Assembly: GCF_008120935.1 (NCBI RefSeq)
Contig: NZ_RDBO01000077.1
Coordinates: 1,177,176 to 1,217,773 of the forward strand
DNA: 40,598 bases
Reading direction: 5' to 3'
Origin: Streptomyces sp. sk2.1
GTDB taxonomy: Bacteria > Actinomycetota > Actinomycetes > Streptomycetales > Streptomycetaceae
Part shown: piece after piece, positions 1 through 7,751 of the stretch
Numbering within the stretch: the first letter of the stretch is position 1
How the letters are laid out: every line of letters starts with the position of its first letter
Notes under the pieces: generated by a model
What the model saw: the letters and a program-made list of their open reading frames with translations, nothing else
What the model was told of the DNA's origin: nothing
Database searches by the model: none
Made by a program: the position numbers and the translations under genes

Positions 1-3000
1 GTCGGGTCCTGCGGGGCCGGGGCGGAGAAGTCCGGACGGGCGAACTCGGCGGTGGAGCCGGGGCCCTCCCGGTCGTCCATGGTCGGCCGCGAGGGCAGCG
101 GCGGGCTCATCGGCCGCTGGAACTGGCCGGTGGACTCGGGCTCCTCGTGGCCGCGCGGGGCGTCCGGCCGGCCGAGACGCGGCGCGGACGACTCCTCGGC
201 ACCCCAACTGGTGGTCTGCGGGCGCTGCGGGGCGGGGTTGCCGCCGGGCAGCTCGGCACGCGGACCGCCGGCCGGTCCGGGTGGCTTCCAGCGCCCCGGT
301 GGCCAGGACGAGCCCGGTCTCCGGCTGCCCCCGGCCGGCGGTCCGCGTGCCGAGCTGCCCGGCGGCAACCCCGCCCCGCAGCGCCCGCAGACCACCAGTT
401 GGGGTGCCGAGGAGTCGTCCGCGCCGCGTCTCGGCCGGCCGGACGCGGGCGGGGGCGTTGCGGTCCTGGCCCGGACCCTGGCGGTTCTGGCCGAACAGGT
501 CGGGACGGCCCGACTCCGCGAGACCCGCGCCGTCGCCCTGGCCGCGGCCACCGGCCCTGGCGCCGCCGAAGGCACCGGCGAGGCCGCCGCCCTGACGCTG
601 CGGCGGTTCCTGCCGGAAGACGTCCTGCGGACCGGTGCCGGGGGCCTGCCGCCCCTGCTGGCGGCCGCCGCCGACATCGCGAGAGGGCAGTGCGGCACGC
701 GGCGTGGAGCCCGAACCGACCTGGCCGCGCGAGGCACCGGGCCCCGAGGGGGCACCGCCGATGCCGGGACGCGAACCGGCGTTCGCCCCCGGGGCGCCGC
801 CGCCGAGCAGACCGGCGGGAGCGCCGGACTGCTGCCCGGGGCCCTGCTTGGGAAGCGGCTGCTTGCCGCCGTGCGCGACGTCGACCGGCAGCATGACCAG
901 CGCGGTCGTCCCACCGGAGTCGGAGGGCCGCAGCTGGATCCGGATGCCGTGACGCAGGGACAGCCGGCCGACCACGAACAGACCCATGCGGCGGGAGACC
1001 GAGACGTCCACGGTGGGCGGCGAGGCGAGCCGCTCGTTGATCGCGGCGAGGTCCTCGGGGGAGAGGCCGATGCCGGTGTCGTGGATCTCGACGAGCACCC
1101 GCCCGTCGGGCAGCGCGTGACCGGTGACCCGGACCTTCGTCTGCGGGGAGGAGAACGAAGTGGCGTTCTCCAGCAGCTCGGCGAGCAGGTGCACGAGGTC
1201 GTTGACGACGCGGCCGGCGACCTCGGTCGCGGGCACCGCCGCCAGTTCGATGCGCTCGTACTGCTCCACCTCGGAGGCGGCGGCACGGAGCACGTCGACC
1301 AGCGGGACGGGACGGGTCCACCGGCGGCCCGGCTCCTCGCCCGCGAGGACGAGGAGGTTCTCGCCGTTCCGGCGCATGCGGGTCGCGAGGTGGTCGAGCT
1401 TGAACAGCGAGGAGAGCTGGTCCGGGTCGGCCTCGCGCGACTCCAGTTCGGAGATGAGCGAGAGCTGACGCTGGATGAGGCCCTGGCTGCGGCGCGAGAG
1501 GTTGGTGAACATCGCGTTGACGTTGCCCCGGAGCAGGGCCTGCTCGGCGGCGAGGCGGACGGCCTCGCGGTGCACGTCGTCGAAGGCCGCGGCCACCTTG
1601 CCGATCTCGTCCCGGGAGTGCACACCGACCGACTCGACCGAGGTGTCCACGTCCTGCGGGTCGGCCTCGGAGAGCTGCTTGACGAGCTCGGGCAGCCGGT
1701 CCTGGGCGACGCGGGTGGCCGTGTCCTGGAGCCGCCGCAGCGAGCGGATCATCGACCGGGCGACGACGAAGGCGCCGACCAGCGAGACGCCGAGCACGAG
1801 CAGGATGAGCGCACCGCTGATGATCGCTTCGCGCTTCGACTCGTCGCGGAGCTCGCGGGCCTTGCCCTCCATGTCGCTGAGGAGGGTCTCCTCGATGGTC
1901 TTCATCGCCTGGATCTTGGTCGAGCTCTGGTCGTACCAGTCCAGGTAGGAGCGCCGTGCCGTGCCGTCCATGCCGGTGGAGCTGGTCAGCACCTTCCGGG
2001 CGTAGGCGTTGGCGGCCTTGATCTCCGGGTTGCCCTCGTCCAGCGTGGAGGTCAGTTCCTCGGCGTTGTTGCCGGTCGCGCCGTACACCGCCTTGAAGGA
2101 ACGGAGCGCCGCGGCCTCCTTGCCCTGCGCGGACTCACCGAACTGCCGGTCGTTCGGGTCGAGGTGCGGCTGCTTGTCGTTGCCGCCGGGCAGCGCCGCG
2201 GCGATGATCGCCCGCTGGACGGAGGCGTACTCCTTGGCGGAGGAGAAGGCCGCCAGCGCCCGGGTCCGCTTGATCATCTCGGAGTTGCTGGTCGCCTGCG
2301 CCATGTCCTGCGAGAGGCTCAGCAGCGAGGAGATCAGCTGGCTGTACTTGTCGACGGTCGAGAGGCTCGGGGCGCCCTTGACGTAGGCCGTCTTGCGGAT
2401 CTCCCGGATCTCGGCCAGCTGGCCCGCGATCTGGTTGACGCTGGCGTAGATGCCCTCCAGGGCGTCGTCACCGGAGGGGTCGCCGATCGAGGTCGTCGCG
2501 TCGAGGAAGGCGGTCTTGGCCCGGTCGGTCTTCTTGCGGGGGTCGGTGACCTTGAAGTCGTCGGCCTTCACGCCGTTGGCCAGCGGACCGGCCGAACGGT
2601 CGCGCTCCTCCTGGAGCGCCTGGGCGAGCGAGGTCGCCTGCTTGGTCATCCTGGTCAGCAGCTGCATGTGGTCCAGCTGCTGGATGTCGTTCATCGAGTC
2701 GTTGATCCGCAGACCGCCGAGCGTGGTCGCGGCGACCACGGGGAGGGCGAGCAGGGAGACCAGACGGGTGCTGATGCGCCAGTTGCGGAGGGCCATGCGC
2801 GAGCCGCTGCCGGTGGCAGCCTGGGACTTGGTCGAGGGGGCGGCGTCGGCACCGCCCTCGGCCGTGGCACCGGGGTTCCGGGCGTGGTCGGCGCTGTCAC
2901 CGGCTGCGGCCGGTCCGGGGTTCTGGGCGTGCTGGGGCGAGGAACCGCGGTCGGTCCCGCCGTGCGGCTCCTGCTCCGCCGCAGCGCTGCCATCCCTCTT

Positions 3001-3015
3001 GAAACGTCCCTGCAC
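1..3015 (-). CDS. cvnA1: Conservon sensor histidine kinase with nitrate/nitrite-sensing domain (CvnA1-like); 3' end beyond the window, tail frame disrupted
   Basis: Membrane sensor of the Streptomyces conservon type, whose A protein signals with the B-D partners (roadblock, DUF742, GTPase); those would lie past the left edge. GTG start at 3013-3015 with AGAGG 11 nt upstream. Order: Pro/Gly-rich cytoplasmic head, membrane segment near residue 75, extracytoplasmic NIT domain to about 390, second membrane segment near 395-415, HAMP-like linker, then an atypical HATPase with N-box LAELLENATSFSSP near 608, DTGIG near 645 and G-box SDSGGTTALVMLP. A Gly/Gln/Pro-rich tail follows. From 446 leftward the reading frame enters an inverted repeat (161-445). 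The family-like tail with ESTGQFQRP and STAEFARPDF is then found in another minus frame at 1-160, so the gene as given is frameshifted. The symbol rests on synteny with the S. coelicolor cvn1 locus as I remember it. Confidence 0.85.
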   Translation of the reverse strand, partial: MQGRFKRDGSAAAEQEPHGGTDRGSSPQHAQNPGPAAAGDSADHARNPGATAEGGADAAPSTKSQAATGSGSRMALRNWRISTRLVSLLALPVVAATTLGGLRINDSMNDIQQLDHMQLLTRMTKQATSLAQALQEERDRSAGPLANGVKADDFKVTDPRKKTDRAKTAFLDATTSIGDPSGDDALEGIYASVNQIAGQLAEIREIRKTAYVKGAPSLSTVDKYSQLISSLLSLSQDMAQATSNSEMIKRTRALAAFSSAKEYASVQRAIIAAALPGGNDKQPHLDPNDRQFGESAQGKEAAALRSFKAVYGATGNNAEELTSTLDEGNPEIKAANAYARKVLTSSTGMDGTARRSYLDWYDQSSTKIQAMKTIEETLLSDMEGKARELRDESKREAIISGALILLVLGVSLVGAFVVARSMIRSLRRLQDTATRVAQDRLPELVKQLSEADPQDVDTSVESVGVHSRDEIGKVAAAFDDVHREAVRLAAEQALLRGNVNAMFTNLSRRSQGLIQRQLSLISELESREADPDQLSSLFKLDHLATRMRRNGENLLVLAGEEPGRRWTRPVPLVDVLRAAASEVEQYERIELAAVPATEVAGRVVNDLVHLLAELLENATSFSSPQTKVRVTGHALPDGRVLVEIHDTGIGLSPEDLAAINERLASPPTVDVSVSRRMGLFVVGRLSLRHGIRIQLRPSDSGGTTALVMLPVDVAHGGKQPLPKQGPGQQSGAPAGLLGGGAPGANAGSRPGIGGAPSGPGASRGQVGSGSTPRAALPSRDVGGGRQQGRQAPGTGPQDVFRQEPPQRQGGGLAGAFGGARAGGRGQGDGAGLAESGRPDLFGQNRQGPGQDRNAPARVRPAETRRGRLLGTPTGGLRALRGGVAAGQLGTRTAGRGQPETGLVLATGALEATRTGRRSACRAARRQPRPAAPADHQLGCRGVVRAASRPAGRPARPRGARVHRPVPAADEPAAALAADHGRPGGPRLHRRVRPSGLLRPGPAGPD
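161..445. repeat. Perfect 115-bp inverted repeat with 55-bp spacer inside cvnA1
   Basis: Arm 161-275 is the exact reverse complement of arm 331-445, with no mismatch in 115 bp; spacer 276-330. I compared the arms base by base. The arms encode family-like tail sequence (RPQTTSWGAEESS) on the minus strand in the left arm and on the plus strand in the right arm. Deleting the right arm and flipping the spacer rejoins the kinase frame to the family-like tail without a stop, which suggests a fold-back duplication or an assembly error. Confidence 0.95.
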
Positions 3016-3594
3016 TAGCGTCGCAACCTCTGGACCAGGCGTTCCGTCGCACGAGGCGGTGGAACGGTGTCGGCGTCGTGGAGCGTCGTACCCGCCCCAT
3101 GGTGGTCATGAGTGGCCGGCGTCCTTCCCCTTTCCGCCGTCACTCGGCGCTGTGTTGCGCCCCCTGCGCGCCGGTTTGAAACCTGCGGCGGTGCGTGGAA
3201 TTCCAGCACAGTGCCGGATCTCCAACAAGGGCCCCCTGCCCGCCCGGGACCTGGGTGACACATTGTGATGAATGAGTAACGAGCAGTGGAGCGTGATCAT
3301 GGATGAATGTATTGATTACGGACAGAACGGCGAGTGGTGACAGGTGTCCCAGTCGGCATGATCAGGAGCGGAATAGATCATTCAGTGATGTAATGTCCGT
3401 TTCGAGCGTGGCGATTTGACGCCCGAAATAGGGCATTTTTCGGAGCGGCCGTGAGCAAACTCACATGATGATCGCCGTCTCTTCCGGGCTCCCGGAGGGA
3501 ATTGGATGTTTAGCCTGACGCTTTACAGGGATGGCAAATCCGACAACCGGCGCCCCTCCGGGCGGCGCCCGTACCGACAGGGTCCGAACGGCAG
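3016..3594. other. Divergent intergenic region, relatively AT-rich
   Basis: 579 bp between cvnA1 (minus) and the small gene at 3595 (plus). Roughly 3250-3530 is clearly less GC-rich than the flanks, as expected for regulatory DNA. It holds a TTGAC at 3416-3420 and a short dyad CCGAAA/TTTCGG at 3423-3442. I see no convincing -10 at the right distance and no supported gene. A 13-codon frame at 3299-3340 has an SD-like GGAG but atypical codons. Confidence 0.5.
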
Positions 3595-3783
3595 ATGAAG
3601 AAGACGACGATGTTCCGCAACATTGCCAACCCCCGCCGCACCACGCTGGCGCACCTCAAGGACGCCGAGGGCCTGGGAACGCCGGAACTGCGGGAGCACG
3701 CCGTCGACCTGCCGAACCAGACGGCCAACCCCCGCCGCACCATCCTCATGGAGGCCCCGGCCCCCGTCGCGGCCCCGGAATAG
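3595..3783 (+). CDS. Small 62-residue protein of unknown function with a duplicated ANPRRT motif
   Basis: I do not recognise a family. The ATG at 3595 has only a weak SD (GGCAG), and a second ATG at 3610 is possible. The protein contains IANPRRTTL near residues 10-18 and TANPRRTIL near 44-52, separated by an acidic, probably helical linker, and ends in an Ala/Pro run. It has no Cys, no signal peptide and no membrane segment. Codon use is Streptomyces-like. It stands alone, downstream of an AT-rich upstream region and before the FAH gene. The motif duplication argues for a real product such as a binding peptide or a precursor, but no modification enzyme is nearby in the window. Confidence 0.6.
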   Translation: MKKTTMFRNIANPRRTTLAHLKDAEGLGTPELREHAVDLPNQTANPRRTILMEAPAPVAAPE

Positions 3784-4043
3784 ACCGGACGGGCCGACCC
3801 GGCACGGGCGCGCGGGGCCCCTCCCCGGGTGGACCCGCGCCCGCGCCGTCCGGTCCTCCCCGCGCCGCCCCGTACCCGCGGCACCGTCCCGTACCGGCCC
3901 CCGCGCGTCCGCGCCGGGGCTCCTCGCGGCCTGCGCCCGTACGCGCCGGGCGGCGCCCGCCACCGGGCGGACTCCGCCGGGCGAGGCGATAGCCTGAAGT
4001 GTCAGTCTTCAGCCAGCCAGCAAGTGAGGGGCGACAGCATCCC
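3784..4043 (+). promoter_or_regulatory. Upstream region of the FAH/gltX pair
   Basis: 260 bp of very GC-rich, low-complexity sequence without a gene. Near the downstream end, TAGCCT at 3990-3995 could be a -10 element, and a small dyad TGAAG/CTTCA spans 3995-4011. No good -35 is visible, so the promoter is a guess. Confidence 0.3.
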
Positions 4044-4820
4044 GTGCGCATCGCCAGGTTCTCCATCGACGGCAATGTCGCCTTCGGCGCCGTGGAGGGC
4101 GACGGGCCCGACGGTCTCGTCCTCGACATCATCAAGGGCATCCCGTACGCCGAATTCGAGCTCTCCGGCACCAAGGTCCCGCTGAGCAAGGTCCGCCTCC
4201 TGCCGCCCGTGCTCCCCAACAAGGTCGTGGCCATCGGCCGCAACTACGCGGAGCACGCCAAGGAGCTGGGCAACGAGGTACCGGACGTCCCCGTCGCCTT
4301 TTTCAAGCCCACCACCTCGGTGATCGGCTCCGGCGACGCCATCGAGTACCCCTCCTTCTCCCAGGAGCTCCACCACGAGGCCGAACTGGCCGTGGTCATC
4401 GGCCGCATGTGCCGGGAAGTGCCGCGCGAGCGCGTGAAGGACGTCATCTTCGGCTACACCTGCGCCAACGACGTCACCGCCCGCGACGCCCAGAAGCGGG
4501 AGAAGCAGTGGGCACGGGCCAAGGGCTTCGACACGTCCTGCCCGCTCGGCCCCTGGGTGGAGACCGACCTCGACCCCGGTGACCTGACCATTCAGGCGAC
4601 GGTCAACGGCGAGCAACGCCAACTGGGCCGCACGAGCGAGATGATCCGCTCGATCGAGGACCTGGTCGTCCACATCACGGAAGCCATGACGCTGCTCCCG
4701 GGCGACGTGATCCTCACCGGCACTCCCGCAGGGGTCGGACCCCTCCACGTCGGCGACGAGGTCGCCGTCACCATCGAAGGCATCGGCACTCTCACCAACA
4801 AGGTGATCAAGCGTGGCTAA
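4044..4820 (+). CDS. Fumarylacetoacetate hydrolase (FAH) family protein
   Basis: 258-residue cytoplasmic hydrolase/decarboxylase of the FAH fold, acting on acylpyruvate- or oxaloacetate-like C-C bonds; the substrate cannot be read from sequence. Family marks are IGRNYAEHAKE, the metal-ligand region HHEAELAVVIG, NDVTARDAQ, KGFDTSCPLGPW and the C-terminal GDVILTGTPAGVG. I start at GTG 4044 (VRIARFSIDG), the conserved N-terminus, with GAGGGG at 4026-4031; an in-frame GTG at 3999 would add 15 atypical residues. The stop overlaps the gltX start by 8 bp, so the two are translationally coupled, a common actinobacterial pairing. Confidence 0.9.
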   Translation: MRIARFSIDGNVAFGAVEGDGPDGLVLDIIKGIPYAEFELSGTKVPLSKVRLLPPVLPNKVVAIGRNYAEHAKELGNEVPDVPVAFFKPTTSVIGSGDAIEYPSFSQELHHEAELAVVIGRMCREVPRERVKDVIFGYTCANDVTARDAQKREKQWARAKGFDTSCPLGPWVETDLDPGDLTIQATVNGEQRQLGRTSEMIRSIEDLVVHITEAMTLLPGDVILTGTPAGVGPLHVGDEVAVTIEGIGTLTNKVIKRG

Positions 4821-6285
4821 CGCACCTGTACGCGTCCGTTTCTGTCCCTCGCCGACCGGCAACCCCCACGTGGGCCTGGTCCGCACCGCCCTGTTCAACT
4901 GGGCCTTCGCCCGGCACCACGGCGGCACCCTGGTCTTCCGCATCGAGGACACGGACGCCGCCCGTGACTCCGAGGAGTCCTACGAGCAGCTCCTGGACTC
5001 CATGCGCTGGCTCGGCTTCGACTGGGACGAGGGCCCCGAGATCGGCGGCCCGCACGCCCCGTACCGCCAGTCGCAGCGCATGGACATCTACAAGGACGTC
5101 GCCGACAAGCTCCTGGCCGGCGGGTACGCGTACCACTGCTACTGCACCACCGAGGAGCTGGACACCCGCCGCGACGCCGCCCGCGCCGCCGGGAAGCCCT
5201 CCGGCTACGACGGCCACTGCCGCGAGCTGAGCGCCGAGCAGATCGCCGCGTACGAGGCCGAGGGCCGCACCTCCATCGTCCGCTTCCGGATGCCCGACGA
5301 GTCGATCACCTTCACCGACCTGGTCCGCGGCGAGCTGACCTTCCAGCCGGAGAACGTCCCGGACTACGGCATCGTCCGCGCCAACGGCGCCCCGCTGTAC
5401 ACGCTGGTCAACCCGGTCGACGACGCGCTGATGGAGATCACGCACGTCCTGCGCGGCGAGGACCTGCTCTCCTCCACCCCGCGCCAGATCGCCCTCTACA
5501 AGGCGCTCATCGAGCTGGGCATCGCCAAGGACACCCCCGCCTTCGGTCACCTGCCGTACGTCATGGGCGAGGGCAACAAGAAGCTCTCCAAGCGCGACCC
5601 GCAGGCCTCGCTCAACCTCTACCGCGAGCGCGGCTTCGTGCCCGAGGGGCTGCTCAACTACCTCTCCCTGCTGGGCTGGTCCATCGCCGAGGACCGGGAC
5701 ATCTTCTCCGTCGACGAGATGGTGGCCGCGTTCGACATCAAGGACGTCAACGCCAACCCGGCGCGCTTCGACCTGAAGAAGTGCGAGCACGTCAACGCCG
5801 AGCACATCCGCCGGATGGACGTGAAGGCGTTCACCGAGGCCTGCGGCCCCTGGCTGAAGGCCCCGTTCGCCCCGTGGGCCCCGGAGTCCTTCGACGCGGC
5901 GCAGTTCGCGGAGATCGCCCCGCACGCGCAGACCCGCGTCACGGTCCTCTCGGACATCACGGCCAACGTCGACTTCCTCTTCCTCGACGAGCCGGCGACG
6001 GACGAGGCGTCCTGGAACAAGGCGATGAAGGAGGGCTCCGACGCCCTGCTCACCACGGCCCGCGCCGAGCTGGCCGACGCCGAGTGGAACGCCGAGGCCC
6101 TGAAGAACGCCGTCCTCACGGCGGGCGAGGAGCACGGCCTCAAGCTCGGCAAGGCCCAGGCGCCGGTCCGCGTCGCGGTCACCGGCCGCACGATCGGCCT
6201 GCCGCTCTTCGAGTCCCTGGAGATCCTGGGCCGCGAGAAGACCCTGGCCCGCGTCGACGCGGCCCTGGCGAAGCTCGCCGCGTAA
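4813..6285 (+). CDS. gltX: Glutamate--tRNA ligase
   Basis: Class I aminoacyl-tRNA synthetase, 490 residues, attaching glutamate to tRNA-Glu. In actinobacteria GluRS usually also mischarges tRNA-Gln for the GatCAB amidotransferase. The HIGH-type motif is PSPTGNPHVGL near residues 11-22, and the KMSKS-type motif is KKLSKRD near 257. The zinc-binding-like segment CYCTTEEL and the anticodon-binding alpha-helical C-terminus are present. GTG start at 4813 overlaps the FAH stop. It is followed by a strong hairpin and, after one gene, by five tRNA-Gln/tRNA-Glu genes, its probable substrates. Confidence 0.97.
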   Translation: MANAPVRVRFCPSPTGNPHVGLVRTALFNWAFARHHGGTLVFRIEDTDAARDSEESYEQLLDSMRWLGFDWDEGPEIGGPHAPYRQSQRMDIYKDVADKLLAGGYAYHCYCTTEELDTRRDAARAAGKPSGYDGHCRELSAEQIAAYEAEGRTSIVRFRMPDESITFTDLVRGELTFQPENVPDYGIVRANGAPLYTLVNPVDDALMEITHVLRGEDLLSSTPRQIALYKALIELGIAKDTPAFGHLPYVMGEGNKKLSKRDPQASLNLYRERGFVPEGLLNYLSLLGWSIAEDRDIFSVDEMVAAFDIKDVNANPARFDLKKCEHVNAEHIRRMDVKAFTEACGPWLKAPFAPWAPESFDAAQFAEIAPHAQTRVTVLSDITANVDFLFLDEPATDEASWNKAMKEGSDALLTTARAELADAEWNAEALKNAVLTAGEEHGLKLGKAQAPVRVAVTGRTIGLPLFESLEILGREKTLARVDAALAKLAA

Positions 6286-6310
6286 CCCGGGAGCACCGGA
6301 ACGCGCCCGC

Positions 6311-6352
6311 GGGAGGGGGGCGGACGGCCATCACGGCCGTCCGCCCCCTCCC
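6311..6352 (+). terminator. Terminator hairpin after gltX
   Basis: Long GC stem: GGGAGGGGGGCGGACGGCC pairs with GGCCGTCCGCCCCCTCCC around a 5-nt ATCAC loop, with one bulged G. It starts 25 bp after the gltX stop. No U-tract, as usual in Streptomyces. Confidence 0.8.
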
Positions 6353-6390
6353 GCCGTTTCCGCGCCCTCCTCGTCCGGGGGACGGGCCCA

Positions 6391-6403
6391 TACGCTGGGC
6401 CGC
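6391..6403 (+). promoter_or_regulatory. Leaderless promoter of the HAD gene
   Basis: TACGCT at 6391-6396 is followed by 7 nt and then the ATG at 6404, placing +1 on the A of ATG. There is no SD. No clear -35 is seen. Confidence 0.55.
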
Positions 6404-7123
6404 ATGACGATCCGCGCGGTCCTCTGGGACATCGACGACACGATCTTCGACCACACCGGCGCCGACCGCGCCGGAATGCGCGAGCACCTCGAACAGGAGG
6501 GCCTGCCCGAGGGACACGAGTCCGTCGGGCGGGCCCTCGCCGTATGGCGGGAGCTCACCGAGGCGCACTGGGCGCGGTTCGCGGCCGGGGAGACCGACTT
6601 CCAGGGGCAGCGCCGGGACCGGGTGCGGGAGTTCCTCTCGCGGCCGCTGACGGACGAGGAGGCCGACGACTGGTTCGGGCGGCATGCGATCCATTACGAG
6701 GCCGCCTGGCGGCTCTTCCCCGACGTGCTGCCCGTCCTGGACGAACTGGCGGGCGGGTTCCGGCACGCGATCCTGTCGAACTCCAGCATCCGCAACCAGG
6801 ACCGGAAGCTGCGCACGCTCGGGGTGCGGGACCGGTTCGAGGCCGTGGTGTGCGCCGTGGAGCTGGGCGTCTCCAAGCCCGAGGCCGGCGCCTTCCATGC
6901 CGCGTGCGAGGCGATGGCCCTGGAGCCGGGGGAGGTCGCGTACGTGGGGGACGAGCCCGACATCGACGCCGCGGGGGCGGTCGCCGCCGGGCTGAAGGGG
7001 ATCTGGCTGGACCGCAAGGAGCGGGGCGGACGACCCGAACTCCTCCGCATCGAGGGGCTCGACCAGCTGCCCGGGTTGCTGCTCGCCGATACCCGTTTTG
7101 GAGCGCCGGACACCTTCGGGTAA
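6404..7123 (+). CDS. HAD-family hydrolase (phosphatase)
   Basis: 239-residue haloacid dehalogenase-superfamily enzyme, probably a small-molecule phosphatase; substrate unknown. Motif I is WDIDDTIFDH (nucleophile Asp near residue 9), motif II is ILSNSS, the conserved Lys lies in GVSKPEAGAF, and the acidic motif is VGDEPDIDAAGA. A helical cap lies between motifs I and II. ATG start without SD, 7 nt after a TACGCT -10-like box, so probably leaderless. Its 3' end contains the promoter of the tRNA array. Confidence 0.88.
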   Translation: MTIRAVLWDIDDTIFDHTGADRAGMREHLEQEGLPEGHESVGRALAVWRELTEAHWARFAAGETDFQGQRRDRVREFLSRPLTDEEADDWFGRHAIHYEAAWRLFPDVLPVLDELAGGFRHAILSNSSIRNQDRKLRTLGVRDRFEAVVCAVELGVSKPEAGAFHAACEAMALEPGEVAYVGDEPDIDAAGAVAAGLKGIWLDRKERGGRPELLRIEGLDQLPGLLLADTRFGAPDTFG

Positions 7124-7126
7124 TGT
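7098..7126 (+). promoter_or_regulatory. Promoter of the tRNA-Gln/Glu array
   Basis: TTGGAG at 7098-7103, 17-bp spacer, TAATGT at 7121-7126, a good housekeeping-sigma promoter. It overlaps the end of the HAD gene and would give an approximately 80-nt leader before the first tRNA. Confidence 0.65.
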
Positions 7127-7210
7127 TCTTCCTGCGCCGCCCGAGAGGAACGGAAGAACCGAACGGGAAGCGCACGCCGAACAAAATCCCTTCCAGGGGT
7201 TGAGTTTTGG

Positions 7211-7282
7211 TGGGCTATGGTGTAATTGGCAACACTACGGTTTCTGGTACCGTCATTCTAGGTTCGAGTCCTGGTAGCCCAG
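7211..7282 (+). tRNA. tRNA-Gln (CTG), copy 1
   Basis: Acceptor TGGGCTA pairs with TAGCCCA (U1-A72, usual for tRNA-Gln), discriminator G. Anticodon stem ACGGT/ACCGT with loop TTCTGGT gives anticodon CTG (reads CAG). T-loop GTTCGAGTC is present. No encoded CCA. Confidence 0.95.
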
Positions 7283-7307
7283 CGCAGAAATGCAACAGCA
7301 GTAACAA

Positions 7308-7380
7308 GCCCCCGTTGTGTAGCGGCCTAGCACGCTGCCCTCTCACGGCAGTAGCGCCGGTTCGAATCCGGTCGGGGGTA
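7308..7380 (+). tRNA. tRNA-Glu (CTC), copy 1
   Basis: Acceptor GCCCCCG pairs with CGGGGGT (G1-U72 wobble), discriminator A. Anticodon stem CTGCC/GGCAG with loop CTCTCAC gives CTC (reads GAG). No encoded CCA. Confidence 0.95.
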
Positions 7381-7440
7381 CAGATCCTTCCCGCGAGATC
7401 ATCTGGGTCGCTCCCAAGATCTCGATGCAGGATCGCTAGG

Positions 7441-7513
7441 GCCCCCGTTGTGTAGCGGCCTAGCACGCTGCCCTCTCACGGCAGTAGCGCCGGTTCGAAT
7501 CCGGTCGGGGGTA
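7441..7513 (+). tRNA. tRNA-Glu (CTC), copy 2
   Basis: Identical over its full length to the copy at 7308-7380. It follows a unique 60-bp spacer (7381-7440). Confidence 0.95.
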
Positions 7514-7525
7514 CTTGTAACACCA

Positions 7526-7597
7526 TGGGCTATGGTGTAATTGGCAACACTACGGTTTCTGGTACCGTCATTCTAGGTTCGAGTCCTGGTAGCCCAG
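7526..7597 (+). tRNA. tRNA-Gln (CTG), copy 2
   Basis: Identical to the copy at 7211-7282, and the spacer after it is nearly identical too, pointing to duplication of a Gln-spacer-Glu block. Confidence 0.95.
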
Positions 7598-7622
7598 CGC
7601 AGAAATGCAACAGCAATATCAA

Positions 7623-7695
7623 GCCCCCGTTGTGTAGCGGCCTAGCACGCTGCCCTCTCACGGCAGTAGCGCCGGTTCGAATCCGGTCGGGGGTA
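7623..7695 (+). tRNA. tRNA-Glu (CTC), copy 3
   Basis: Identical to the other two tRNA-Glu copies; last gene of the array, 14 bp before the terminator stem. Confidence 0.95.
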
Positions 7696-7709
7696 CAACA
7701 GCAGGAAAT

Positions 7710-7743
7710 GGAAGGGCCCTTCACTCCGGTGAAGGGCCCTTCC
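7710..7743. terminator. Bidirectional terminator between tRNA array and MerR gene
   Basis: Perfect 15-bp stem GGAAGGGCCCTTCAC with its complement at 7729-7743 and a TCCG tetraloop. It lies between the convergent tRNA array (plus) and the MerR gene (minus). Confidence 0.88.
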
Positions 7744-7751
7744 GCTCGTTC

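Larger units (their letters stand above)
7211..7695 (+). repeat. Direct repeat of a tRNA-Gln/spacer/tRNA-Glu block
   Basis: 7211-7380 and 7526-7695 are 170-bp direct repeats that differ only at a few positions in the 25-nt spacer (7283-7307 versus 7598-7622). The third tRNA-Glu sits between them. This is a tandem duplication or gene conversion within the array. Confidence 0.9.

Noticed and set aside
52..3018. 988-codon open frame on the plus strand opposite cvnA1
   Set aside because: It mirrors the codon boundaries of the real minus-strand gene in high-GC DNA and has no family features; part of its apparent sense comes from the right arm of the inverted repeat.
3299..3340. 13-codon peptide in the cvnA1 upstream region
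   Set aside because: It has an SD-like GGAG, but the codons (GAT, GAA, TGT, ATT) are unlike local coding DNA; more likely AT-rich control DNA.
3595..3783. Lanthipeptide or lasso-peptide precursor
   Set aside because: No Cys, no recognisable leader or core, and no modification, protease or transport gene in the window.
7211..7695. tRNA array as an integration site with att repeats
   Set aside because: The repeats are whole tRNA genes plus spacer. There is no integrase, excisionase or foreign-composition DNA next to them.
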